Shown here piece after piece: positions 1-10,557 of a stretch of 64,000 nucleotides of DNA. The stretch lies in NCBI GenBank assembly GCA_034770075.1, contig JAVJAP010000126.1:304387-368386 (forward strand), in the 5' to 3' direction. Below the pieces are notes generated by a model. The model did no database searches, was not told where the DNA came from, and saw only the letters and a program-made list of their open reading frames with translations. How positions within the stretch are numbered: position 1 is the stretch's first letter; every line of letters starts with the position of its first letter. The DNA comes from Aralia elata (lineage: Eukaryota; Streptophyta; Magnoliopsida; Apiales; Araliaceae). The position numbers and the translations under genes are program-made.

Positions 1-1
1 T

Positions 2-1135
2 GTTCTCACTGCTGAAAAGATTTCTTATGTCCTAAATTCACCAGTCCTTGCAAGTGTTGCAGAAACAGCCTCTGAGGAAGAGATTGCTACTTTTAGAAAG
101 TGGCAAGATGATGCAATCTTGGCTCAATGCATCATGCTCGCATCCATGAGTAACGAGCTTCAGCGTCAACATGAAACTATGGATGCTCCTACTATATTGT
201 TGCACCTCAAAGAGTTGTATGGTGAGCAAAGTAGGACTGCTAGATATCAGATATCTAAGGAGCTCTTCCGATCTCGTATGACCAAGGGCACTGCTGTTGA
301 GACTCATGTTCTTAAGATGATCAATCTGATTGAACAACTTGGACAGCTTGGGTTCGTGATGGATGGAGAGTTAAGCCAAGATTTGATCTTGCAGTCACTC
401 CCGGACACCTTCTCACAATTTGTTATGAATTTTCACATGAATAAGTTGGACGTCAGCTTGCCTGAGTTACTTAACATGCTGAAAACTGCTGAAGGTCACT
501 TCTCATCCAACAAGAACCAAGTCTTACTAGTGGATGATTCTTCCAAGAAAAGGAAGAGGCCCAAGGTATCTTCTGAAAAGAAGAAAAACAAGAAGGCTAA
601 GGGCAAGGCGAAGAGGAAGGATAAAAAGAAACCTGATCCAGATAGCAAAGGAATTTGCTACCATTGCAATAAACCGGGACACTGGAAGAGGCTTGGAGAA
701 GCTTCGACTTCCGATCTAGATTTGTTTATGATTGAAATTAATTTTTCTGAAAGTCAAAATTCTACTTGGGTATTGGATACCGGCTGTAGTTCTCACATAT
801 GTAATAATATGCAGGGACTAAGCAGAAGTAGAAAGCTGGACAAGGATGAAGTCATCCTACGAGTGGAAAATGGAGCAAAGGTTGCTGCATTAGCTGTAGG
901 GACTTATCGTTTAGCACTGCCTTCGGGCAAGTTCATTAGTTTAAATAATTGTTATTATGTTCCGACACTCATTAGAAACATTATTTCAATTTCTGTATTG
1001 GATATGGATGGTTTTGATATTATAATAAAGAACAACAGTTGTTCTATTTATAATAAAAATGTTTTATATGGTGTTGGGAACTTACTGAATGGACTATACA
1101 TACTTGACTTGCATGAAAAATATACTTCAAATTGA
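2..1135 (+). pseudogene. copia gag plus protease region of element A (partial, frameshifted)
   Basis: The frame is open from the first complete codon, so the start lies upstream. The first ~170 residues are the copia-type gag domain, which forms the virus-like particle. A lysine-rich stretch and a zinc knuckle (CYHCNKPGHWKR) follow at about 652-690. Compared with element D, a short deletion right after the knuckle removes its last cysteine. The retropepsin motif WVLDTGCSSH (catalytic DTG) is near 767-797. An extra A in an A-run near 1118-1123 shifts the frame, so this reading ends where the integrase part continues in another frame. The broken zinc ligand should abolish RNA binding by nucleocapsid. 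The family call is firm; the effect of the deletion is inferred. Confidence 0.9.
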
Positions 1136-3812
1136 ACAAACTAAGAAAAGAAAAAGAGATGATGTTAATTATACCTTTATGTGGCACTGTAGACTTGGTC
1201 ATATCAATGAAACAAGATTATCCAAGTTGCATAAAGATGGGCTTTTAGAGCTATCTGATTACGAATCATATCCAACTTGTGAATCTTGTCTAATGGGTAA
1301 AATGACTAAGTCTCCTTTTACTGGAAAAGGAGAAAGAGTTACAGAGTTGTTAGCATTGGTACACACAGACGTATGTGGACCTATGACAACGAATGCACGA
1401 GGAGGGTATTTTTATTTTATTACTTTCACTGATGATCATTCTAGATTTGGATATGTGTATTTAATGAAATACAAATCTGAATCGTTTGAAAAGTTCAAAG
1501 AATTCAGAAGTGAAGTAAAGAAGCAAACTGGTAAGAGTATTAAGATTCTTCGATCGGATCAAGGGGGGGAATACTTAACCAATCAGTTTCTCAATTGTCT
1601 CAAAGAAAATGGTATAATCTCACAATGGACTCCACCAGGGACGCCACAGTTGAATGGTGTATCTGAAAGGAGAAATCGAACATTGTTGGACATGGTTCGT
1701 TCCATGATGAGTTTTACCGACCTCCCAGTATCCTTCTGGGGTTATGCCCTAGAATCGACTGCATACCTACTTAACAAGGTACCTACCAAATCCGTCCCAA
1801 AGACCCCATATGAGATATGGACAGGGAGGAAACCAAATCTTAAGCATGTTAAGACTTGGGGTAGTCCAGCTTATGTCAAAAAGTTTGAGCAAGATAAGTT
1901 GAAGACTAGATCCGACAAGTGTAGATTTGTGGGATACCCTAAAGAAACATCAGGGTATTATTTCTATCATCCTACTGATCAAAAGGTGTTTGTTGCGAAA
2001 CACGCTGCCTTCTTGGAAAAGGAGTTTATCCGTGAAGGGGTCAGTGGGAGTAAGATATATCTTGAAGAAGTTCAAGAACCACAAAATACTACGGATCAAA
2101 GTCAGGTACCTGACCAAGTAGAAGAACCTATTGTACCACTACCTATTCGTAAATCTGGAAGAGTACCGAAGATACCTGAGAGGTATGGATTCATCATAGA
2201 GGATGATGATGAGGTACACATCATAGAAGATGATGATCCATTGACTTACGAAGAGGCTATGAGTAGTGAAGACTCAGAGAAATGGCTAGAAGCCATGAAA
2301 TCCGAGATGGACTCCATGTATGAAAACCAAGTATGGACTTTGGTTTCACCACCTGAGGGAATTAAGCCTATTGGGTGTAAATGGGTCTTTAAGATAAAGA
2401 CTGGAGTGGACGGTAAGGTAGAGACCTATAAGGCCCGACTGGTTGCAAAAGGTTTCAAACAAAGACAAGGAGTTAACTATGATGAAACCTTCTCACCAGT
2501 AGCTATGCTGAAGTCCATTCGGATTTTGCTTGCGATTACAGTTTATTATGACTACGAGATCTGGCAAATGGACGTGAAAACGGCCTTCCTCAATGGAGAG
2601 CTTGAGGAGAATGTATATATGATACAGCCAGAGGGTTTTGTTTCAACGGTTGGAACAAACCAAGTCTGTAAGCTACAACGATCCATTTATGGGTTGAAGC
2701 AAGCTTTTCGAAGATGGAACATCAGTTTTGATGTGATAATCAAAAGGTTTGATTTTATCAAAAATGAGGATGAACCTTGTGTGTACAAGAAGGTTAGTGG
2801 GAGCGCTGTTTCATTCCTTGTATTATATGTTGATGACATATTACTGATAGGGAATGATGTTCCTATGCTACAGTCGATCAAAATTTGGTTATCTAAACAC
2901 TTCTCCATGAAGGACTTGGGTGAGGCATCCTATATTTTGGGGATAAAGATCTATAGAGATAGATCTTAAAGGATGCTAGGCTTGACCCAAGGAAAGTACA
3001 TTGATTCGATGCTAAAGAAGTTTAGCATGGAAGATTCCAAAAGAGGTCTCATGCCGATGAGCCATGGAATACATCTCTCCAAGAAATAGGCCCCAAAGAC
3101 ACCTGAGGAGAGAGACCGAATGACTAAGATTTCTTATGCTTCCGCAATAGGATCTATCATGTACGGTATGATATGTACTAGACCAGATGTCACTCATGGA
3201 CTTAGTGTAACAAGCAGATATCAGTCGAATCCAGGAGAAGAGTACTGGAAGGCAGTGAAAAACATCCTAAAGTACTTGAGAAGAACTAAGGATGTATTTC
3301 TTGTCTACGGTGGGTTTGGATTGAAACTAGAGGGCTATACAGACTCAAGTTTTCAAACGGACCAAGATGACAGTAAATCCGTTTCAGGGTACGTGTTTAC
3401 CTTAAACGGTGGCGCAGTGAGTTGGAAAAGTTCTAAGCAGCAAACAGTTGCTGATTCAGTGACAGAGGCAGAGTACATAGCTGCAAGTGAAGCTGCAAAG
3501 GAAGCTGTTTGGATGAAGAAGTTCATAACTGAACTTGGAGTGGTTCCTAGCATTAGAGGAGTAGTACCTTTATTCTGTGACAACAATGGAGCTGTTGCGC
3601 AGGCTAAGGAACCCAGGTCTTATCAGAAATCCAAACACGTGTTGCGGCGGTTTCATTTGATTAGAAAGATCATTGAAAGAGGAGATGTCACCCTGGAGCA
3701 TGTGGACTCTCAAGACAACATTGCAGATCCATTTACTAAAGCTTTAACTCAACAGCAGTTTGATCGTCACTTAGAGAAGATGGGTATTAGATACCATGGC
3801 GATTGGCTTTAG
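1089..3812 (+). pseudogene. copia pol of element A: integrase, reverse transcriptase, RNase H
   Basis: One frame carries, in order, the integrase zinc-binding region (WHCRLGHIN ... CESC, from 1170), the DDE core (RSDQGGEY near 1554; PQLNGVSERRNRT near 1645), the copia reverse transcriptase (KARLVAKGFKQ near 2430; catalytic YVDD at 2826-2837) and the RNase H domain with the usual copia C-terminal block DNIADPFTKAL (near 3715). Two in-frame stops, at 2967-2969 and at about 3088-3090, separate RT from RNase H. The YGLKQA block is intact but is followed by FRRWN where related proteins usually have SRSWN. Family length is normal, so the damage is recent point mutation rather than large deletion. 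Confidence 0.93.
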
Positions 3813-3815
3813 TGC

Positions 3816-3826
3816 AAGTGGGAGAT
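3816..3826 (+). other. polypurine tract of element A
   Basis: AAGTGGGAGAT sits just before the LTR start TGAAAGTAG. A purine tract here primes plus-strand DNA synthesis in LTR retrotransposons. The position fits because the same TGAAAGTAG start is seen in LTR H. Confidence 0.85.
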
Positions 3827-5682
3827 TGAAAGTAGTATGCACACAAGCCAATCATATTTGATATGATGTAGCATATACTTTGTAATCTTATTCATTTATT
3901 AATAAAAGAATTGATTTTCTTAAAAAGGCATTTTATATTATCTACATGGTGCTGTTATATTAAATGTGATAAACTCATAGTTTTGAGCAATGCTTTTAGA
4001 ATCATGATGGTGATCATGCTAATGAGATCTAAATTCTAGATAGCTCACAAACTAAAATTGTTCCTAATCGTTGGATTACTAAATTGGGGATTAGTAAATC
4101 CGGATAGATTAGTACATACGTTGCTTGCTCTTAGGAAGAGGATGATTGATCTCATAATCATTTGTGTGGAGACACTAAAGCAAGTATGTAGGTGCTTATT
4201 AGAGAATAAGTTCACTGAACATGACTCGCTAAGGAATACCTAATGGAGTTTTACTCGCCTGTCAATAGGAATTCCTCTAGTGATAGTAGTACAAGTGATC
4301 CTTGGACTTGAGATCATCATAGTATCTTGTGTATGATGAATTATACTTTGACATTTCCCTTAAGACCTTTGGGGTATATCAAAGGGTATGATTGGGTATA
4401 ATAAGTTGTACATGGAGATAGGTGAATGATCAACAAAGAATCTACCACGTCTAGTAAAAGATGTGAATGTCCTATGTGATTCGATAAATGACAACTCAGT
4501 AGTCCTTGGCCAAGGAAGAATGAAATTAGAAAGGAGTTTCTAATTTGCATTATTTAGAGTTGTGCATTTGGGAATCGAAATGTATATAATTAAATAAAAT
4601 AAGACTTGACAGTAAATCCATGTCTTATATTTAATTGGGACATTGTATGGTAGAAGGATTGAATTGTACGGTAACTATTTACTCAAAGATTCTTTTGTGA
4701 TTGATGTTGAAATCTATATTATCTGGAAAGTCGTTGATCGCTAAGGGGGCTTACCCTTATTGTAGAATAAATATTATTTATTTAAATCAATTAAATACTT
4801 TAATTTATTTATTTAAATAAGATTAGAATTGTTCTAATTGATTTATTCACAACAGGTTTAATATGGAGAACCTAGAGGGTCACACCGCAAAAGGAAAATA
4901 TTTATTTAAGAAGTAAATGGCATAATTGTAATAATAAGTTAAGTGTATTTAATTTAATCTATGGAGATAAAATAAATTAAATAGCTTAATATTTATTATT
5001 TAATATTTTGGAAATATTAAATATAAATTAATAAGAGGAGTCTTATTATTATTATTACTATTACTATTATTTAATTCCTAATAGGGATTGATAATTAATT
5101 AATAGAACTATTATTTATTTCCTAATAGGGATTGGGAATTGATTAATAGAAGTACTCTCTCACAAATTCCTAATTGGATTAGGAACATAATTAATTAAAG
5201 GAGTTTAATTATAATTGAAACCCTAATCCTAAATAGTTTAGGGAAGGGTTATTCCTACATCTATAAATAAGAAGAGTCTTATCATAGATTAGGGTTACAC
5301 ACTCTTGCATTAGATTGTGGAGAGTACTTACAATTTCTATAGAGATAGAAACTAGGGTTTTTGCCAAAATACCCAACTTCTTGAATACTTGTTCTTCCTT
5401 GGTGGATCACCTCTAGAGGCCAAACACTTGGGTGGCTAACGTTGATCAAAGGAAGGAATCACACCGTAGCATTCGAGGAGAACACGAAGGACTAGGAGTT
5501 GAACTTGTACCCGAGGAAGCTTTGTTCTACGAGGGTATAATTTCTTATTCTCTTTCTCTTTCGTTTATATCGTTAATTGAGCACATTGATCGATCATGGT
5601 GATGGTTTGTATAAAATTTTAAAATCCGTTTTATCGCGCTTTCGCTCTATTTATGTAATTTGATTGCATGCTCGCGTTATAT
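3827..5682 (+). repeat. 3' LTR of copia element A
   Basis: It starts TGAAAGTAGTATGC after the purine tract and matches the minus-strand LTR H over nearly its full length. The right border is approximate: H ends in ..AACCTAACA, while here the match stops about 12 bases earlier and gypsy LTR sequence follows, so the last bases are missing or diverged. The LTR is AT-rich with many TTAATTAATTA tracts. A TATA box lies at 5260-5269. Confidence 0.85.
5260..5269 (+). promoter_or_regulatory. TATA box of copia LTR A
   Basis: TCTATAAATA, conserved in the same position in LTR H (minus strand, 27019-27028). It would drive transcription from the LTR. Confidence 0.6.
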
Positions 5683-6326
5683 TTCTCTATAATTAATTTT
5701 CATGAACAAAATTAGTAAGATTTGTTGATATGTTGGTTATACATGGTAATAAATGTGTATAATTGATTAGCAAGCATCTATAAGTTGTTTTACAGTAATC
5801 AAATTCGTGGATAAACATGAAATAGGAAGAAGTAAACTTTTGTTTTCATAGTGTATTTTATGGTCTGCTTTAAGGCCAAAATTGATGGTTAATTCATTAA
5901 TAGAATCTGAAATTTGATTGTTGATTATGTTAATTCGTTAAAAAACGAAAAGAATGCAAGTAGAATGGATTAACTTAGTTAAGAAACGGATTCATGGTGT
6001 TTAATTTTGTTAATATGTCATAAATATAGAAAATGAGCATGAACAGTGAATATTTAATCTCTTAAATTGGTTGTTTATGTGTTTTGTGTTGTTAGAGTTG
6101 TTAGAAACATGTTTGGTTTTGATTTTATAACATGTTTGATGTCTGGATATATTTAATTTTTGAATTGAGTAAAGAAATTTGGGAAATTTGGTCTGAAGGT
6201 TCACTGTTTGCGAAGCAGAGCAACTGAATCTGCAGCGCCATTCAGCAGGCTTGTCTGCGTGCTGCAACGGACCAGCGTCGCAACGCCGTTCATATAGCAT
6301 GAAACGGGCGCCGCAGCACCGGGTCC
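5683..6326 (+). repeat. 5' LTR of element C, left segment
   Basis: It follows copia LTR A and is homologous, with strong divergence, to LTRs K, F and J. Shared landmarks are a run like AATTGATTATGTT..CGTT..AAAACGAA, then ATGAACAGTGA, then ATGTCTGGATAT, then a GC-rich block. The last ~95 bases (from 6231) are the first half of a GC-rich palindrome array that element B interrupts. The left end of the LTR is not in the window. Confidence 0.8.
6322..6326 (+). repeat. target-site duplication, left of element B
   Basis: GGTCC directly before the B LTR start TGTAATATTCC; the same five bases follow the other B LTR at 18711-18715. Confidence 0.95.
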
Positions 6327-6472
6327 TGTAATATTCCGAACCCGAATAAGATTTATAAATATAAACTATGTGTTTAATAAATGAAATTTCATGATATGAC
6401 TTTGTATTATATGGTTATGTATATTATTAAACAATTGGGTCAAATAAAAAAAAAATTTTCGCCAAGTAGCTG

Positions 6473-6598
6473 TGTCGTGCTTAATCGGACAAAATGATTT
6501 GTCGTGCTTCCGGCGAATTCACCAAGAAGCGTTACGGTAAATTAGTTTTGTAAGCTGCTGTGTCGTACTTGGAATTGACGAAGTGCTTTGTCGTGCTT
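6473..6598 (+). repeat. TGTCGTGCTT motif array in LTR B upstream region
   Basis: TGTCGTGCTT or TGTCGTACTT occurs four times, at 6473, 6500, 6561 and 6589. LTR I (minus strand, 28640-28850) carries about six copies of the same motif with similar spacing although the rest of the two LTRs has diverged. Short repeated motifs upstream of the TATA box act as enhancers in other plant LTRs such as Tnt1; that role here is inference. The 3' LTR copy of the array begins near 14804. Confidence 0.7.
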
Positions 6599-6659
6599 CG
6601 ACATTAATATAATATTATATTAAATGATAAAATTTTAAAATAAGTTAAATAGGGTTTAA

Positions 6660-6930
6660 AATGTTAAACGGAAATAGAAACCCTAAATTTCAAAACCCTA
6701 ATTGATAAAATTTGTCCGAATTGTTTAATCAAAACCCTAATTATTGTATAAGAATTTTAATTGATATACTTAGATTCTAAATAATGAATCATGATATTAA
6801 TTATGAATTACTGAGGTTAAATTAAACCCTAGACGAAAGATTAAAACCCTAATTATAGGATTGAAAACCCTAAACCCTAATTCGGAACCCTAAAACCCTA
6901 TTTTGGTTCAATAACCCTAATTTATGAAAT
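6660..6930 (+). repeat. cluster of telobox-like AAACCCTA motifs in LTR B
   Basis: About ten ACCCTA(A/G) units, mostly preceded by AA, lie within 270 bases, separated by unrelated AT-rich sequence, so this is not a telomere array. All are in the same orientation. Teloboxes are known cis elements in plants, bound by telomere-repeat-binding factors and found in Polycomb targets. The copy in the 3' LTR spans about 14995-15260. Confidence 0.75.
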
Positions 6931-7216
6931 GTAAAACCTTAATTATGATATATAACATTAATTAAGGTATTACTAAACTTAAATTAACATCCTAATCATG
7001 ATTAGCAAGAATCTAGGTTTAATTAGTAAGTAAATAAATCAAAAATCAAATTTTAAATCAATCAAAATGGGATAAGAACACAAATCAGATATTTGATCAA
7101 AGTTTCCAGCTCAAGTAGGTCATTAAGATCAGAAAATAGCAGCACAAGTCCCTAGGGTAGGATATTTTTGGAGGCAAAGTTTGGAAAATGACCTAAGAAA
7201 CCCTAATTGGCCAATT

Positions 7217-7225
7217 CTATAAGTA
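7217..7225 (+). promoter_or_regulatory. TATA-like box of LTR B
   Basis: CTATAAGTA lies 5 bases after a CCAAT box (GGCCAATT). A donor-like site is 130 bases downstream. The 3' LTR copy is at 15548-15556. Confidence 0.5.
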
Positions 7226-7349
7226 GGAGAGCAATCTGATCAGTTGGCCACGAAAATTTTGAAGCTTAAACACATATAAGACATACCATATCAAGCCCTA
7301 GCAACCACAAGGTCAGAACCAACAGCCAGAAATCAAAAATCCACTTAGA

Positions 7350-7358
7350 AAGGTATTA
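7350..7358 (+). promoter_or_regulatory. predicted 5' splice site in LTR B leader
   Basis: AAAG|GTATT, with GT at 7353-7354. The same AAG|GTA lies at the equivalent place in LTRs K (22736), F (37221), G (60237) and J (minus, 33866). It pairs logically with the acceptor-like TAG|G just before the first ORF at 10558. Splicing is predicted, not shown. Confidence 0.4.
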
Positions 7359-7914
7359 AATCAATTTTGGATGCTAGATCTTTAAGTTGTTAGTGATTTT
7401 ATGTTTTTAGATGTTTAGATATGTGTTATAATATGTTAATAAGTGATCTGGGTTGGTTAATCATGGTTTCATAACATTTAAATGGTCTCGAATTTGATGA
7501 AAAATCAAAACTGTCAAGAACAGTCAAAACTGTCTGACAGGCGACTTTGTCAGGCGGTTTGATCGACTTAGATTATGTGTTTGGTCTGTTTTAATATATG
7601 TATGTGTAGCCTGATATGTGGTCCTTTAAAGCCCGACGTGTATCAAAGCAAACAAAAGTATAGGATGAAAGCTATGATCGGTCAAAAGTGCCTTGACCGT
7701 TCGGATTATGCATTTTCTGGGCAACCCAGAAAGTTCTGACAAGTTATGTCAGATATTGAAGCAACCCAGAATCGACCAAGATGATGTGTTTTTGGTGATT
7801 TAATTGCTTATATTTGTAGTATGCCATATAGAGAACAACTTCATATCATAAAAACACATAAAGAGTAATCGATCAAGTCGGAAATTTTAGTCAAAGTGCC
7901 TTGACCGCAACTGA

Positions 7915-7949
7915 CTTATGAATTTCTGGGTAACCCAGAAATTCATAAG
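7915..7949. repeat. 35-bp perfect inverted repeat in LTR B
   Basis: A 17-bp arm (CTTATGAATTTCTGGGT) is followed by one base and its exact complement. The inner part contains ACCCAGAAA, which recurs as shorter inverted pairs nearby (7714-7732). The 3' LTR copy at 16242-16276 is unchanged. Confidence 0.9.
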
Positions 7950-8203
7950 AACAGTTGGTCTCCTATAGTTTGACCATATATTTAGAGCATCAATTGATGT
8001 AGTTTAATCTATGTTTTGATATGTCGTTGTAGTCTGCCATGAATACTATAACTACAAACAAGAAAATTAAACAAACAATAAACCAACATGGATTAAATTA
8101 AGGCCAAAGTAGGCTGTCCAGCATTGACCAAGTGTTCTTCAATGAAGAACACCTTTAGCGACGAAACTCATCCCAAACCCAGAAAACTAAAGAAATAAGC
8201 AGA

Positions 8204-8229
8204 CCGTCGCTAAAGCCCTTTAGCGACGG
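8204..8229. repeat. 12-bp stem hairpin in LTR B
   Basis: CCGTCGCTAAAG and its exact complement CTTTAGCGACGG are separated by two bases. A third, half copy (CTTTAGCGACGA) lies ~50 bases upstream. The 3' LTR copy is at 16531-16556. Confidence 0.9.
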
Positions 8230-9000
8230 ATTTTTAATAAAAATAAAATAAAAATTATTTAATAAATTATAAAATAATAAATAAATATTAAATAAATATA
8301 AATAATTAATAAATAAATCCGAAAATTCATTTTTAAATTATAAAAATTTATTTTTAATATTTTTCTATTTTCTGAAATATTATTTAATTTAATTAAATAA
8401 TAATTAATAATTATGATAAATCATTTAATAAATGTTTTAATTATTTAAAAATGATATTAAATTATTAAATAATTATATTAATTATTTAAAAATGATATTA
8501 AGGTAAATAAAATTATTATATATAATAATTAAATAAAATATTAAATATTTAAATATTATTAATGATAAATAAATCATTTAAATAATATATTAAGTATTTA
8601 AAAATTATTTTAAATGATAATTAAATCATTTAAATATTAAATTAAATTTTGAAAATTATTATAAGTAATAAATAAATTATTTTAATGATAAAGTAAAGTC
8701 TAAAAATATTATTAATGATAAATTAAATCATTTAAATAATATTCTATCTTTCTAAAAATATTATAAATGATAAATAAATCATTTAAATAATATTTTAAAT
8801 ATCTAAAAATATTCTAAATGATAAATAAATTATTTAAATAACATATTAAATGTTTTAAAATTATTCTAAATGATAATTAAATCATTTAAAAATATTCCTA
8901 AGCTTGTAAAATTATTTAAAAATACTTCCAAGCTTCTGAAAATTATTTAAAAATAATACCAAGCTTCTAAAAATATTAGAAATAATAATTAAATTATTTC
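8230..9000 (+). repeat. A/T-only degenerate tandem array in LTR B
   Basis: About 770 bases are almost purely A and T. A unit like AATGATAAATAAATCATTTAAATAATAT recurs roughly every 50-65 bases with variation. ATGATAAAT and ATCATTTA are partly complementary, so many local hairpins can form. The copy in the 3' LTR spans about 16557-17330. Confidence 0.8.
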
Positions 9001-10390
9001 GACTAATAATTCGACTTCCAAATGAAGTTTATTCGAACAATTTATGTCTTTAGCCATTAAGGACGCGACCGAGATACCGAATCAACGTCGAACCTTAATG
9101 AAACTTGTTTAGATTAGCGTGTTACATGTTTATATACGTGCTAACGCTTATTATTGGTATACGTAGACTACGTGTGTTGACCGATTGAATTAAATTATAG
9201 TGAGCTACGCTAAGGCAAGTGTCCTAACTTTTTCTCAATTTATATTAAGCAATTCATTTATGTCTTGCTATCAATTATTGTGAAGTTATTGCTACTTGTT
9301 CAGCATAACTTAAGAAATGAAATCATTTATTGATTGTTTGAGCTTAAAATTGTTGAGTCAAACCAAATTGTTTTGGTACGACATCTATACTGAGTAATAG
9401 GGACACCGTAGATGGAAGGTGGTCCGACAAACCTTCAGATAAGGTTTAAATTGGCAATTCAATGAATTGACCAATATTGGCAATTAACTTAAATTGACCA
9501 AAAAATGTGGTAGGATGATATGCATACTCCTAGGATATTGGTGAGGCTGATCACCTACCAGATATCCGAACTCAATGAGGTTCTAAGTCATTGAAGACTG
9601 ACAGGACAATTTGAAAATATATGGTTCCGGTACAGAACCCTCAGTATCAATTATACATCATTGACATCTTTCAAATCAAACACATGGTGTTTACATATTC
9701 AAATGAACTTGCTGAGCATTTGTAGCTCATTCTTGCGCATATCTTCTTTTGCAGCTTTAGATGATATCCCTTGCACGTTTGGGATCAAAAAGAGGAAAAG
9801 TCATAACTATTAAATTTTATTTCTGTTATTGAATATTGTAAGCCTTTTTACTGACTTGTTGTTGTAATAACTTAGTATAACGAATGATGTAACCGAAACC
9901 AAAATGTTATGTAATATATTATGATCCTTGATGTTATAGAATGCGTTATACTCTGATCTTTAAATTCTTTAGAATAGTTGTACTAAGTTAAATACAGTGT
10001 CTATACGAACTATATATCTGAATGAGGGTATTTAAATGATGTTGAGAGTCCTATAAGCTCTGGGGTTACACTTAATGAGCGCCGGTGAGGTGCCATCTTT
10101 ACCGGAATGCGCCCCTCAGTTCTATGGATAATCTTATCATTAATACTGTGAATGTCAGATAGATAGGGAATATTGATATGAAAGAGATATCCACAAGATA
10201 TGAATCTGTACATCCAAGTGAGGGTATCCAAACACGGATAACGTTCTGACGAGAATTATTATCTGTTATGGGATACTGTGAACCTTGGATAGATAGAAGT
10301 CATATTTTATTGAATATTTATAGTTGTATAGTTCCACGTGAGCACCAGATCTGCTACAGGGGAGTGTAGAGATTTGGGGGCGTCACAAGA

Positions 10391-10403
10391 TGGTATCAGA
10401 GCT
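10391..10403 (+). other. primer-binding site of element B (initiator Met tRNA type)
   Basis: TGGTATCAGAGCT lies 3 bases after the LTR end. It is complementary to the 3' end of plant initiator methionine tRNA, the usual minus-strand primer. Confidence 0.95.
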
Positions 10404-10557
10404 GTAGATTATAGCTCTAAGGTAGTTGGGAAATACCTTAGGATATAATCTTTTGAGTCCGTAAAATACTTAATACACATAAGATAACCTTAAAAGCCTT
10501 ATATTTTGTGTAAACTTGCTTCATCATAATGCTAAACAAGTAAAATTCTTTTGTAGG

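Larger units (their letters stand above)
1..5682 (+). mobile_element. Ty1/copia element A, 5' end outside window
   Basis: This is the 3' part of a copia retrotransposon: gag from its first visible codon, pol in the copia order (protease, integrase, reverse transcriptase, RNase H), a purine tract and a ~1.86 kb 3' LTR. A minus-strand relative (element D) lies at 29174-31913 and an LTR of the same family (H) at 26591-28407, which helps set domain and LTR borders. To the right the sequence changes to a gypsy LTR (C), so A most likely inserted into that LTR; no target-site duplication can be tested because the 5' end is missing. Pol has two in-frame stops and gag has a deletion and a frameshift, so the copy is dead. 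Confidence 0.93.
6327..10387 (+). repeat. 5' LTR of element B
   Basis: It starts TGTAATATTCC and ends GGGGGCGTCACA. The order inside is: a TGTCGTGCTT motif array (6473-6598), a cluster of AAACCCTA boxes (6660-6930), a CCAAT-like and TATA-like pair (7211-7225), a donor-like AAG|GTATT (7353), a dense set of inverted repeats (7500-8230), ~770 bases of almost pure A/T with a repeating unit, then a unique part with a 73-codon antisense frame that I do not regard as a gene. At 4.06 kb it is at the long end for plant LTRs. Confidence 0.95.

Noticed and set aside
6660..6930. Interstitial telomere array
   Set aside because: The CCCTAAA units are not tandem; they are spaced by unrelated sequence and lie inside an LTR that is present twice. 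Reported as a telobox cluster instead.
8204..8229. Rho-independent terminator-like hairpin followed by T-rich sequence
   Set aside because: Bacterial terminators do not apply; the context is a plant LTR.
10010..10231. Identical antisense 73-codon frames at 10010-10231 and 18333-18554 (MDTLTWMYRF..)
   Set aside because: They are the same place in the two LTRs of element B, so identity follows from LTR duplication. No family features, and most LTR copies of related elements lack the frame.
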